A program made the translations under genes and the position numbers. A stretch of 64,000 bases of DNA, from positions 62,001-126,000 of the forward strand of contig CAJNOJ010000147.1 in the NCBI GenBank assembly GCA_905250025.1. Direction: 5' to 3'. Positions 1 through 10,607 of the stretch are shown piece after piece. The stretch is from Adineta ricciae (lineage: Eukaryota > Rotifera > Eurotatoria > Adinetida > Adinetidae). Within the stretch, counting starts at the first letter, position 1, and each line of letters opens with the position of its first letter. The notes beneath the pieces were generated by a model. That model was not told the origin of the DNA and did no database searches. It saw only the letters and a program-made list of their open reading frames with translations.

Positions 1-481
1 TGTGTGAAATCAATCATCGTCAGATATGGTGCTTCGAGTCAAAATTACAAATCAAATTATTTCACGTGTATAACAGCAAACAGTTAAGAATGTTGATCGA
101 TATGATAAACGACGCGGAGCGGTGTAAGTGGACGAACATGGCATTGTCATACAAGAATGGCAGTGTTACAGAACATCGGTGGGCGTGCGAAAAGGGACGG
201 TTATGTGTGGACCGACGGTGCGAATTGTTCTGCGCACTTTCCTTTGTAAGATCTGCACGTCTCATGTTTCTTCTTCTGCAGCCATTCCATCATTCATTAT
301 CTCAATCACATTCTTTTCGGTTAGTGTCACAAGCAAGCGGGTGATCGCGTCTTGACCATAAACAACGACTGAATGGGGAAAAAACATGGTTTCTTTTGTA
401 ATTTTATGACAATGAAAAAGTTTTGTTTGTTCGTTGATACAACATTTTAAAAAAAGAGAATATTATTTCTTTCTTTATTAC
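1..481. other. No gene recognised
   Basis: Only short overlapping open frames without recognisable motifs are present. AT-rich sequence downstream (3' side) of the minus-strand amidase gene that ends at 482. Confidence 0.5.
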
Positions 482-1942
482 TCAATGAAAATTTTCAATC
501 TCATTGATGGATGGTTGTGAACGAGCGTATTCGATTTTGAGATCCAGTTTATTAAATTGTCGTTGATAAGCTGGCTTAGGTCCTTGCTTGTTAGGACTTC
601 CGCCATTTGCCAAATATAAGATATTATCCGTTAGATCATAAATAGCTACATGAACGTCGCCGGTTTTAACGATGGCAGAAATGTTTTCAATCGTTGATTC
701 TGCTGTTATTTTACCATATTCGCTCATAAGTTGTTCGTAGAGTTTATACTGATATGATGGACATAACCAATCCATGCCGTTGTAAACAATATTTGGTATG
801 GTTGGATGCCATTCCGCTGCTGGTTGCAAATTGACGTCATCAAAGAAACTGACTTTGGAATGTGAATATTGTATCATACGAGCAGTATTTAGTTTTCCAT
901 CGGCAATACCAACAATTAAACGGCACGTTCGACGAACATTACTAATGTATGAAAGTGCATCGTCAACAGTTTCAGAAAATTGTAGAATATAACGCGAAAC
1001 AAAGATAAAAGGTTGACCAGACATGCTTTCATCACCGAATGTATCATCGGGAAGTTCAACGCCAATCGATGTCATGCCCAATAATGATGAAGACATACCA
1101 CTCAGTACACCAATATAACCTAAGACGATAAAAATTCATATTTCAAATCGATTAATCATGCAATTACCTGCCCATGCAATATTAGTAAATGCGTGGCCTA
1201 ATTTCGATGAAAGAGGATGATACACTGTGATGACTGGATAATCTTGGAGACCAGCATGCATATCCCAATCGAATGCACGTAATTGAAGTGTCTTACCACC
1301 CAACGTTGCTTTGCCCCAAGCACCATAATATGAACAGTGAGCTGAATAAAATCCCATTCAAATAAACATATAAAAATTTGATTATTTTCTTTTACCTCGT
1401 GTCAGCTCTCCAAACATATGAATACGTACTAAAAGTTTATAATCAATATTTGCTGCGTCCGATATACCACGGATTTCATTGTAGATCTCTTCATCCATGT
1501 AAGGTTCAACAAAGGAATTCTGGACATCTAAAGCGAAAGCTAAACCTTTCTTCGCGATCAGCTCTTTCAACGATTCAGGTATTGGTAAATGTTCAAGTTT
1601 TTCAGTCACTTCTTTTTCAAAATATGCATAGACTTTGGGCATGAATTGTGCAATTTGTTCTCCTAACAGCGTTCCATAAGCAAATCCATAATCATATCCA
1701 TTCTTGCCCCATAGATGGACAAGCCATGTTTGATCATCTCCGACACCAATCTGGTAGAGTGAACCGTTTTCCACATTACGAATCAATCGAGGAGCGCCTG
1801 TTTCAATGGGAAGAAGATTCGGAGTGCCTTGTGGTGTATCATTTTTACAAAAGCTACCAAGATTTTCAAAAGAAAATCCTCGAGCAGCAGAACTCGTTTT
1901 AACAATCGATAAAACGAGAAAAGTAAACCAGTACAGCTTCAT
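482..1942 (-). CDS. Acid ceramidase-like / NAAA-like Ntn hydrolase (dcd1-type), secreted
   Basis: Three exons on the minus strand: 1396-1942, 1168-1341 and 482-1119. The introns (1342-1395 and 1120-1167) have GT-AG ends and keep frame, giving 452 aa. The N-terminus is a clear signal peptide (MKLYWFTFLVLSIVKTSSA). The exon 1/2 junction creates GELTR-AHCSYYGAWG, in which the Cys is the expected N-terminal nucleophile exposed by self-cleavage in this Ntn-hydrolase superfamily (acid ceramidase, NAAA, Dictyostelium dcd1 proteins). A downstream RAFDWD segment fits the conserved Arg/Asp of the active site. Family knowledge suggests amide-bond hydrolysis of ceramides or N-acylethanolamines in lysosome or extracellular space; the exact substrate is not readable. 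Only one copy lies in the window. Confidence 0.75.
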
Positions 1943-2141
1943 TCTATTTTTTCTCTCTTTTCGTTATATGAAAACGAAATATACGAAAAAAACCTTTCGT
2001 TTTATCTTTTATTTACGTGTGAAAGTGAACAGATAACATATTTTATCGTTCTCATAACGTGCATTGCAGTCTTTTTTATGCTATGACCAATGAAAAAGTC
2101 TTTCGTTCGCTTTCTGCCTTTAATATACTGTTAATCGTTAA
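1943..2141. other. Short intergenic spacer
   Basis: Spacer between the amidase start and the end of the GRDP gene; both genes are on the minus strand. It must hold the amidase promoter. No clear motif was seen. Confidence 0.4.
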
Positions 2142-3107
2142 TTAATCTCCTCCACAACCTCCGCAATCACCACCAGAACTATCACCACTATCGTCGGAGC
2201 TCGAGACACTGTCGCAGATATCACGCCACACGTCTCTGAATGAATACGAAATGGCCCCACAGGTACTACCGCAACTACTGTATGTTGTTGATTTAAAATG
2301 GTTTTGTTCGTAATTAGTCTGATAGGCATTCTTCCAACGTTGAGCTGTATTCTTATAGCCTTCTCTGAGAACAGGTTTTTTGATAGAATCATCGTGATCT
2401 AAAACAAAGCCACATAAGTTCAATGACGTTTGTCGATAATGTGTTGGATTTCTCAAATGTGTATGCCATATCAGATCGATGTCAAAGGTTGGAACGAGAA
2501 GTTGATTTCGTTCGCCCAATCGAATAAATGATAGATAGTCGTCTACCAGAAGCGGAAAGAACGACCGATCGATATGCAGCAAATCATTCGAATAAAGAAA
2601 ATGTTTCTGAAATTTTTTAAGAAAATCTCTTTGACGAATAGCAGCTTTGGCTAAATCAACAGACGGGAAAAATGGCATATAGCGACGATGTGCTGAAGCA
2701 TACGATGGAAAATGCTGAATACTTGGATCAATTAGTTGACCATCTGGCAGTTGAGAAACACAATCTTTGTAGTATGCCAATGGATGCAACATATGTAGAT
2801 GCCAAATCCACAGAATTGGCCACGAAAGTCGCGACTGCCGATAATCTTCAAGAATTTCTTCTCGGCTCATTTTTTGACAATATTCTTTAACATAACGGTT
2901 TAATAATCTTTCATCTTGTGTCATTTCTAATTGATCGACTGCTTGACGAAGTAGATGAATATGATCGACTAAATTATCAAACGAGATTGGTGGTGTTTCG
3001 TCATGCTTAAAATTCCCAGATGCAGTGGACGACTGGTTTCTTATAATAATATTATACTGAACAATCCGGAGAAGTAAATGTCTGGTTTGACTGTGGTAAT
3101 TCCCCAT
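2142..3107 (-). CDS. Glycine-rich domain-containing protein (GRDP/DUF1399)
   Basis: Uninterrupted frame of 321 aa. Two hallmark histidine motifs of the DUF1399/GRDP family are visible: WIWHLHMLHP near residue 100 and DIDLIWHTHLRNP near residue 205. The stretch between them is rich in aromatic and charged residues. The C-terminus is a Cys/Gly/Ser/Asp-rich tail ending in SGGDCGGCGGD, a short version of the glycine-rich tail that names the family. GRDP proteins are known from plants, fungi and some invertebrates; their biochemical role is poorly defined, so none is assigned. No signal peptide or membrane helix. The ATG at 3107 is the first in frame. Confidence 0.72.
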   Translation of the reverse strand: MGNYHSQTRHLLLRIVQYNIIIRNQSSTASGNFKHDETPPISFDNLVDHIHLLRQAVDQLEMTQDERLLNRYVKEYCQKMSREEILEDYRQSRLSWPILWIWHLHMLHPLAYYKDCVSQLPDGQLIDPSIQHFPSYASAHRRYMPFFPSVDLAKAAIRQRDFLKKFQKHFLYSNDLLHIDRSFFPLLVDDYLSFIRLGERNQLLVPTFDIDLIWHTHLRNPTHYRQTSLNLCGFVLDHDDSIKKPVLREGYKNTAQRWKNAYQTNYEQNHFKSTTYSSCGSTCGAISYSFRDVWRDICDSVSSSDDSGDSSGGDCGGCGGD

Positions 3108-3209
3108 TGTTCGTGTTTAGAATGTTTCCCCCATCGTTGCTTATGACATCACATGTGTGCCGCTACGTAGAGAAATTGCATCAGAATGTGAAGCAAAAAG
3201 AAGAAAATC

Positions 3210-3768
3210 TCATGAATTTGTTGACGGTAATGTCATTTGAAAATGAATCACTTTGCTTTGAATACTTTTTTCTTTCTTCGATGGAAGAAATAACAGGAAT
3301 CGTAATGGTTGCACACTGTTAGTGCTTCTAAAACCGCTCATAGCCCGTATACAATACAATAATGGCAGCGATCGGAGTATAATGAAAGATAAGAATATGT
3401 CGTTCGGTGGAGTGCCAGACAATAAAGAGATTTGCAATGGATAAAATGCATAATCCAACATTGATGAAATGATCACCGCGGAGACGCCATTAGATATGGA
3501 TCGATTCATATGGAAGAACCAGAATTAGAAGGACAGTAATAACATAATTATTAAGAGAACGCCGAAGAGTAATACTGAGTAGGAGGAAATAGATAGTCCA
3601 GAGAGTAAAAACGAGCGACAATATGTCAAAGATGAGAAAACACCAAAATCGAATAAAACTCGATATGTGGAATAATAAAAACACTATCGAATCATTGAAT
3701 AAAAGTGTACTGTTTAAATCCGACATTCTTGAGAAAGAGCGAAGTTTCCCGATTATTTTTCCTTTCAA
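3210..3768 (-). pseudogene. Fragment of a polytopic membrane (7TM receptor-like) protein
   Basis: Two overlapping minus-strand frames (3490-3768 and 3210-3509) carry hydrophobic helices. The first begins with a hydrophilic head and then reads FIRFWCFLIFDILSLVFTLW, followed by TLRRSLNNYVITVLLILVL. That pattern resembles TM1, a short basic loop and TM2 of a large rotifer receptor family. The second frame continues with helix-like sequence but in a different phase, without an obvious intron. There is room for only about three helices. I read it as a truncated, frame-shifted receptor gene, but family membership rests on pattern memory only. Confidence 0.3.
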
Positions 3769-3993
3769 TGGTGTGGAAATGAGAATGTTTGATTATGATT
3801 ATTTATAAACATCCCTTCTCATGCAAACATTGAAAAAGCATTCGGTTATCACGAGTCAATAATTTGCAAATCCAAGGGTAATTCAAATGAAGCCTAGGAA
3901 CTTCACCATTTAGTACAGGATGTGATGGCGTTTATTTCAAATCAAAAAGGTTTTAGAAGAAGAAGAAGAAAGGAAAAGTTCAATGTGTCACGC

Positions 3994-4911
3994 TTAATGA
4001 ACGTAGCATCCAGCACTATTGACCGCATACGATGTTAGAAGAAATGGGCGAAGAGCATCAGCGATTAATCCATGCACACGGCTGGTGAAGTGTATAGTAT
4101 CGACGAAAACGTATTTATCAGGATTATCACAAAGCTTCACAATTGTGGTTGCATTGACTGCATTCCAGCAATTAGCTGTTGTGTTGGTAAAGTATTCCGA
4201 TTTGCTAGTGACAACTTTAGTGATCAGTGAATGAATATCAAACAGATTCAATGCTGCCTGTGTGTTGTTTTGTTGAATTGTGGTCAAACCGGTTGTTAAT
4301 GCATTATTGAACAATGCTGTAAGATAATTTAAAACAGATGGCGGCGCCATTGTTAAACTGAGTGGAATGTATTCAGCTGGAATTTGATTGAAGACAAGAA
4401 TGTGTTTAGCACCATGAGTGAGTAAATCTTGAACACCATTTAGCAGACTGGCTGCAATGGCTGGTGGTGTTAAAGATGAATTGAAAATAAAATCATTACC
4501 ACCACCCCAAAGAATACAGAGAGTTCGTGTAAAGTCAAAGTTAGCGACATCCGAACGACTTAAGAACGTGGCAATTTGCTGTCGAATACCTGGAACAGGA
4601 AGTGTCTTGAACTTAGAATAGCCTTGAACAAAATTGTTGTCAGTTGTTGCACTTCCATAGGCATAATTATTCACACCGAACACTTTCAGTTGATCAACCC
4701 AATTTGGACCATTGGAGAATCGTCCGAAGAAATAAGGAGGTGATAATGGCCATGTACGATGAGATATCTTGTAAACATTTCCAGTATCCGTGTAGGAATC
4801 GCCAAAAATTACAATATTCTTGAAGCGAACATTTGAAAAGATGCTCGAGTCATATGCAAGAACAGTTGGCACGAAGAAGGTAAGAAGAAATCGGAACACG
4901 TACGACCACAT
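3994..4911 (-). CDS. GDSL/SGNH-family esterase-lipase, secreted
   Basis: Single-exon frame of 305 aa with an N-terminal signal peptide (about residues 1-19, ending near VLA). SGNH blocks are in order: block I IVIFGDSYTDTGN (nucleophile Ser near residue 39), block II glycine in NYAYGSATT, block III WGGGNDF (Asn), and block V VDTIHFTSRVH (catalytic Asp and His). This is a complete catalytic set, so activity on esters or lipids is expected; the closest flavour is the thermolabile-haemolysin/plant GDSL-lipase group. The C-terminus ends shortly after block V. Haplotype y copy; the x copy is cut at 19418. Confidence 0.85.
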   Translation of the reverse strand: MWSYVFRFLLTFFVPTVLAYDSSIFSNVRFKNIVIFGDSYTDTGNVYKISHRTWPLSPPYFFGRFSNGPNWVDQLKVFGVNNYAYGSATTDNNFVQGYSKFKTLPVPGIRQQIATFLSRSDVANFDFTRTLCILWGGGNDFIFNSSLTPPAIAASLLNGVQDLLTHGAKHILVFNQIPAEYIPLSLTMAPPSVLNYLTALFNNALTTGLTTIQQNNTQAALNLFDIHSLITKVVTSKSEYFTNTTANCWNAVNATTIVKLCDNPDKYVFVDTIHFTSRVHGLIADALRPFLLTSYAVNSAGCYVH

Positions 4912-5477
4912 GATAGATATAACTTTTGAAGTTTAACTTTTTTGCAAGGCCATTTATACTGTTTGCGTTCGTCAATAAAAAAAAACATGTCACTTGATTT
5001 TGAGAACGATGTTTTTATGATTATTACCACATCACGAGCTCGAACTTTATCTTCTTGACCCAATGAGGCGATTATTTGACATGCATATCAGAAAGTACAA
5101 AGCAATCAAGGGTAAATACAGTGTTATTACTTCGAGAATTTATTACTACAGTTTGCAATGTAGAGATATTCTAAATGACTTCTAACAGATATTACCATAA
5201 AGTACTTGCTGTATAATTTATGAGAGCATACAGCACATGGTGTTTCTATTGTTTGACTTTCATCCTTTAACATTTCGCATCTCAGCAGACAAACCAAAGA
5301 TATTTAATTAAAGTTAGCTTTCTTTTCAAATGCGTGTAAGAGACATGTATGTGATTCGAAAAGTTGACGAGAAGCGTATATACTTTATCAACGAGAAAAA
5401 CAATGTAATATCAGCAAAAGAACATCTACAAAACAACAAGCAGATGTCTAAGAAAAAGAATTTTTCTTGATTTTTCG
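4912..5477. other. Intergenic, aligned with 19643-20207
   Basis: No gene seen. The sequence matches 19643-20207 with scattered substitutions and short indels, so it is part of block A. It should contain the GDSL promoter. Confidence 0.5.
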
Positions 5478-8400
5478 TTAAATAGGATGTATACGTATTT
5501 GTAATCTTCGTCGATAATGGTTCACTGCGATCAGAAATTGCGTCCTGTATAATTTTGATGGAATTATAAAAAGAATAAATGATAATGTTAATGGTATGAA
5601 TGAGATATAATATCCACAGGTAATTAACCATGGATCTGTATTGAATGTTAAACAGATTGATTTGAACAAGATACTCAAGCGCGGAAACGCAAGGAGCGCT
5701 AAGACAATCGGTGCAAAAAACAGATGAAAATGTTGTTGAAATTGTTTGTAGATAAATCGTCGATCAATGGCATGTCGTGTGCGTTGTTTGCAGCCAGTTC
5801 TTGTCATGATAATTATCGCTGAAATGAAGTTGATACCAAACGGTACAACAAAATGAAAGATATTGATTAGAAGATTCAATAATTGCAAAGCAGATGAATA
5901 TGTGACTATGCACCAGATGCGTTTTTGATCATCGTCGTCGTGCACATCATAAAATAGACGTCGATGAATAGGATCGTGTATCGTTGTGATAATCATGAAA
6001 ATCATTAGGAAACCAATAACGTACTTAGACATTTGTTTACTTCGTTGTGTATAAAAATTCGTTCCTTTGATGATCGTCATGACTCGTTCGATCGCAACGC
6101 ATGCGTATAACCATTGGGTCATATTCAGTGTGATACGTAAAAAAAAGTCCATTGATCTACATTGAAAAGTAAGAAATGATCGATTGGTAATTGAAGATAT
6201 TTGCACAAAGAGGAAAATGAAGAATTTCAATGCGAAAATCAGAATGGCAACCATTGTTGTTATTGTCGATGCAAATAAATAGATACCGGATCCGACTTTT
6301 CGCGTTCCTTTACTTTGAAATGTAATCAACGACAAGATTCCATTGATAAAACCAGTAATACTTATGATCATTGTTAATGCGATATTGAATTGAATAAGAG
6401 AAGGTTGATATCGGATACTCACGTGCGGTTGAATGTGATAACTTAAGATTGATTCTAAGGAAAGATCAAATAAATTAAAACTGAATTGACATCGTTGACC
6501 GTAGAAACATTTCGGACAAACACATTTCGACGTTTTTGGGCAAATCGGTTGGTCTTGAATACATTGCGCTTGGTTTTCACAACTACTTTGGTCGTAGCAA
6601 TCGTGTTTGGTTGTGTAAGAAAATTCGAAACAATTGGCAACTCGATGATCATGACCGTGGTTATAACATAGACAAAAATGTGTGTCATCATAAAAACACG
6701 GGATTTTCAGAGGCGTTAGTTGACACGGTAAATGATAATATTTGATTCGTCGAAGAAGATGTAGTTGCATGAGTGTATCGTTGAAGACTTCACTCAAATG
6801 ATAGCAACGATTAGAAAAATTGAAAGTTCGAATTAGAGTAGACGACTGATTCCAAGTGTGTGCAACTGAAAGTAAATAGAGATTTTTATCGAAATATTCC
6901 ACGAGAACAATATGATATGGATGCGTCCAATAGATGATAATTGTTTTTTCGTACGGGCCGATTGTTCGAAATATCGAACCGTTGATCGGTGGACCACCTG
7001 ATTGTATTTCAATAAAATAGATTAAAATTCGTTGCGGAAAATAAACATTTTCTTCGAACGAGAAGATTAATTTATTATCGACAACTTCGCATTGTTTTCC
7101 ACTGAAACCTTTCGGACAAATACAGATAAATTCTTTATCAGACATGATTTCGTCATTCATCGATATACATTGACCGTGATTACGGCAAGGATTCCGTTGA
7201 CAATGTGTGCTGTGGAGAAGACATCGAGGACCCCATTTGTTTCGAGGACATACACAAATCGAACGATTCGTTCCTGTTACACCTATACACAATGAATCAA
7301 ACGAACATTTGCATGAATGTTGAATTGTACAGTATTTTCCCGTCCATCCTTGATAACATTGACAGAAAGTCAGATCTTGGTCACCGCGATTCGCATATAC
7401 GACGCATCGACCGTGAGTACATCGTGTGATCGAGCAACGATGCAATGCTGTTGGATGAAGAATTTGTATTTGAAGAGCGATACGATGTACTGGTAAGAAA
7501 GGATATTGCAATGGTATTAAATGGCTACCATGGTAGGCCAATGAGAGTTTTTCATAAATGTCGATATGGATCGAATAGATTCTCGATGAAAGTTTTGGTC
7601 GAGTAGAGTAAAGTAAATATAGATTAAACTTTTTCTCGCAATGTTCAGTGTAAAGGTAAGTTAAGTGTTCAACTGAATGTATGACTCGTTCATCACTATC
7701 GTCAATGAGTGAAATAATCATGGCAAATAGCGTTTGTCTCCAAGCAGAATATGTTTGAAATTTTAAAGTAAGACTAACTCGTTGATTTTGATATTGACAC
7801 ATATCACCATAGAAACTGGGTGGACAAAGACACGCTTTCTCTGCTGAATTTTTATTCAACCAGACTTGTAAAGGTAAACCGCGATGACATCGTTGATCGT
7901 ATTCTTCTCCTGTAACTGGGAATAAAGAGGAAATATCTGGAATTTTTCTATCAGGCGTGATCTGTCTGGTTGATTGATGTGAGTTCGCTAAAGAAAAGTA
8001 TACAATTGAACGTTTTCTTTCGTCATTCAAACGCTCATGAAGAAAGTTCGATAAACTCGTCACGTTTGGTAGTTTGCCATCATCACCTTCTATATTTGGA
8101 CATAAAAATTCATGGCTTCCGAAGAAGCACTCTTTTTTCTCATGACACAGTTGACCCAATGACGTGCACGATTCATCAGAATGATTTTGGCAATAAAACT
8201 GTTCGTTAGCCAATTGATAATTAGTATCTCGACATAGCTGTGGTTCATCGATACCAGCAACGCAATCGACCTGTCTGTCATGTGCTTTCTTCAGAGGCAA
8301 ACAAATATATTCATATGTTGTCAGTGAGATACATACATGATGCTTCGGTGGACATTCACGAAATGTTGATAAAAAATGACAATCCACTTCATCAGCTCCA

Positions 8401-10196
8401 TTGAAACAATTCCAAATACCATCACATCGTGTATATGTGTTATCACATTGCCAGTGTGCGCATTCAGTTTCATCAGTTTCATTTCGTCCATCGATGAGAA
8501 CTGGCGCCAGTTCAGTGTAACCATCGCATACAGTTGGAAATGAAATCTGCTTTCTTATCATATGGTAGACAGAATTTTCGTCATCGCATAGTCCATACTG
8601 ATCACGTCCACAGTCGCAAAATCGATCTTTAACTTTTTTCAATGAGACACATTTATTAGTGGTTGGACACTTGAACAGTGAAATGGATCCATATGTTGAA
8701 CAAATTTCATTTGTCAAAGAACATTGCTCGTCATCTTTGTAAGCACAATCGTATGTGTAATCACAGAGTTGAAATTGAGAAATGCATTTCGAAGAATTTC
8801 GACACCGATACATCGTGGAACTATCACAAACAAGTGAACTGTTGTAGAGAATTGTGTTACAATGATATAATTGTTGGTATATTATTTGGAGAATCATGTC
8901 GATCCAATTGAAATATGACAGAATAGATGGCTTCTGCAGTGGAAAATCTTCGAAACGACGACATGTTTTACTATCAAATTTTAATACAGTTACATTCGAT
9001 CGAAATCCATGGCAAAGTTGATCATTGTAGCAGATATATTGCGGCAACGAAGGCATGGACACATTCAATATCGCATTTTTCAGATAAGCTAATTGTAGAT
9101 GGCCGAAAACAAAGCCTTCATATGGTACGAATAACAAATCGGGGCATGTTTCATTAATTGTCTGCGTGCATATTGTATTGGGACATAATTTCAAACAAAT
9201 TGGATTCGACTTCTCCAAAATCTTCATAGTACATTGAAATGCTAACCAACACGGTTTCGAAAGTGTTACCGGTGTATCGAATAGCATCGCTTCTTTCAGA
9301 AGAGTATGTCGACGAGGAACACACGAACTCGTAAGTCTAGTATTCATCCCCGCGAGTCTTGCTGAACATTGAATGTCGGTGATAAAGAATGTCGGTACAA
9401 CGGCAAAATGTGGAAACATCAGCATTGGAGAAACTAATTCATCTGACAGATCGAGACATTCATAAACGTGAGAATTATCATGAGCAAATATTTTTGAAAT
9501 GCATTGACCGTTAAAACATCGGTATTCGTCATCTTTGCATTCATTGATTTGTATTTGCCAACAATTTTCTTCGTCAACGCCGTTGTTCAAACAATTTATT
9601 TCTCCATCACAGATTTCTGTCCAATCAAGACACATCATTGTTGATCCACGTTGGCATGTTAAATGAATATAGCATGTCAATGTTGTCGGTTGATAAGTTT
9701 GTTGATAAAAACTATTAACTAATTCCTCTAACGATAGAAACGGAGAGTTATTCATATCCAATGCATACTGGCACAATGGGCCAAATCTTGATGGTGTACA
9801 ATTATGAAATACCTTCGATGAAAATTCTGATTGAGTATCGTCTGATGAAGAGATTTCATTCCGATAGAATTCGTAATCTTCAATGATATCAATCGGTGCT
9901 GACCAAGTGAGTAATTGCTCACCGGTAATATTCAATGCATAGAGTTCGATGAAAGTCAATCTCTTATCGTAATGATCTGCTTCGATGTTAAGCCAAGTTG
10001 TTGACCATCTAGATAAACAGTATGGAATAATTTGAAATGGAAATATTTCATAATCAGCTGAAGCCGGGATATACAAGCAACTATGCTGAACAAGAAGCTC
10101 ATCGAGTATTTCATTTGTACGATGAAGATTGATTTGTATCGATGCGACAATCAGATTTAATTGCATGAAGGATACAAGTTTTATTCGCAAAAACAT
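5478..10196 (-). CDS. Giant LDLa/EGF-repeat seven-transmembrane receptor (haplotype y)
   Basis: The frame is open from 10358, but I start at the ATG at 10196, which begins a signal peptide (MFLRIKLVSFMQLNLIVASI) and gives 1572 aa. The same start and length occur in the second copy. The ectodomain has LDL-receptor class A-like modules (for example CKDDEYRCFNGQC...CLDLSDE and CDNTYTRCDGIWNCFNGADE) around residues 200-800. It is followed by five EGF-like modules with the C.C..G..G..C ending (for example CICPKGFSGKQC). The last 300 residues form seven hydrophobic helices with an ERV tripeptide after TM3 where class A receptors have DRY, and a basic tail. An extracellular sensor coupled to a rhodopsin-like core is likely; the ligand is unknown. 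Confidence 0.82.
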   Translation of the reverse strand: MFLRIKLVSFMQLNLIVASIQINLHRTNEILDELLVQHSCLYIPASADYEIFPFQIIPYCLSRWSTTWLNIEADHYDKRLTFIELYALNITGEQLLTWSAPIDIIEDYEFYRNEISSSDDTQSEFSSKVFHNCTPSRFGPLCQYALDMNNSPFLSLEELVNSFYQQTYQPTTLTCYIHLTCQRGSTMMCLDWTEICDGEINCLNNGVDEENCWQIQINECKDDEYRCFNGQCISKIFAHDNSHVYECLDLSDELVSPMLMFPHFAVVPTFFITDIQCSARLAGMNTRLTSSCVPRRHTLLKEAMLFDTPVTLSKPCWLAFQCTMKILEKSNPICLKLCPNTICTQTINETCPDLLFVPYEGFVFGHLQLAYLKNAILNVSMPSLPQYICYNDQLCHGFRSNVTVLKFDSKTCRRFEDFPLQKPSILSYFNWIDMILQIIYQQLYHCNTILYNSSLVCDSSTMYRCRNSSKCISQFQLCDYTYDCAYKDDEQCSLTNEICSTYGSISLFKCPTTNKCVSLKKVKDRFCDCGRDQYGLCDDENSVYHMIRKQISFPTVCDGYTELAPVLIDGRNETDETECAHWQCDNTYTRCDGIWNCFNGADEVDCHFLSTFRECPPKHHVCISLTTYEYICLPLKKAHDRQVDCVAGIDEPQLCRDTNYQLANEQFYCQNHSDESCTSLGQLCHEKKECFFGSHEFLCPNIEGDDGKLPNVTSLSNFLHERLNDERKRSIVYFSLANSHQSTRQITPDRKIPDISSLFPVTGEEYDQRCHRGLPLQVWLNKNSAEKACLCPPSFYGDMCQYQNQRVSLTLKFQTYSAWRQTLFAMIISLIDDSDERVIHSVEHLTYLYTEHCEKKFNLYLLYSTRPKLSSRIYSIHIDIYEKLSLAYHGSHLIPLQYPFLPVHRIALQIQILHPTALHRCSITRCTHGRCVVYANRGDQDLTFCQCYQGWTGKYCTIQHSCKCSFDSLCIGVTGTNRSICVCPRNKWGPRCLLHSTHCQRNPCRNHGQCISMNDEIMSDKEFICICPKGFSGKQCEVVDNKLIFSFEENVYFPQRILIYFIEIQSGGPPINGSIFRTIGPYEKTIIIYWTHPYHIVLVEYFDKNLYLLSVAHTWNQSSTLIRTFNFSNRCYHLSEVFNDTLMQLHLLRRIKYYHLPCQLTPLKIPCFYDDTHFCLCYNHGHDHRVANCFEFSYTTKHDCYDQSSCENQAQCIQDQPICPKTSKCVCPKCFYGQRCQFSFNLFDLSLESILSYHIQPHVSIRYQPSLIQFNIALTMIISITGFINGILSLITFQSKGTRKVGSGIYLFASTITTMVAILIFALKFFIFLFVQISSITNRSFLTFQCRSMDFFLRITLNMTQWLYACVAIERVMTIIKGTNFYTQRSKQMSKYVIGFLMIFMIITTIHDPIHRRLFYDVHDDDDQKRIWCIVTYSSALQLLNLLINIFHFVVPFGINFISAIIIMTRTGCKQRTRHAIDRRFIYKQFQQHFHLFFAPIVLALLAFPRLSILFKSICLTFNTDPWLITCGYYISFIPLTLSFILFIIPSKLYRTQFLIAVNHYRRRLQIRIHPI

Positions 10197-10607
10197 TCTT
10201 ACAAAACTTTCTCTTTTACAGTGTGAAACATGATTTATAGAGTGTTTTTCCGTTATCATACAACAGATGTCATATTTATTATGTGTGTAATGCTGTTGAT
10301 AAAGCGTAAAACACTGAACAAAGGAAACTAGCACGTTTTTATTTATGTGGAAAATCACAGCATAATTCGAGATGAATTTTATAACACATGATGAGCAAAG
10401 AAATAAGTTTCTATTCTATAGAATCTTTTCCTCAAGCTATATAATTCATATGTAATGAGAAAAATTCTTCGCTTCGTCAAGATTGTAACAACATCGCACT
10501 TTTCTTTAGAAACGTATGAACAATCAAATTATATAAAGAATGTTCTCATAAAAATTTCCCTACTTAATTCGTATCTCAAAGAAAAAAAAAAGCATCTCTT
10601 GCACACT
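10197..10607. promoter_or_regulatory. Shared head-to-head promoter interval of two receptor genes
   Basis: 411 bp separate the divergent start codons at 10196 (minus) and 10608 (plus). The spacing is the same in the other copy (24927-25337, 411 bp). Frames are open through part of it on both strands, but conserved signal peptide and TM starts argue for the inner ATGs. No specific promoter element could be proved. Confidence 0.35.

Noticed and set aside
5478-10196. Adhesion-type GPCR
   Set aside because: No GAIN/GPS cleavage motif (HL-S/T) was found before TM1, and the helices look rhodopsin-like.
10197-10358. N-terminal extension of the giant receptor upstream of residue Met at 10196
   Set aside because: The extension is Cys/His-rich without a signal peptide, diverges more between copies, and the inner Met is followed by a clear signal peptide.
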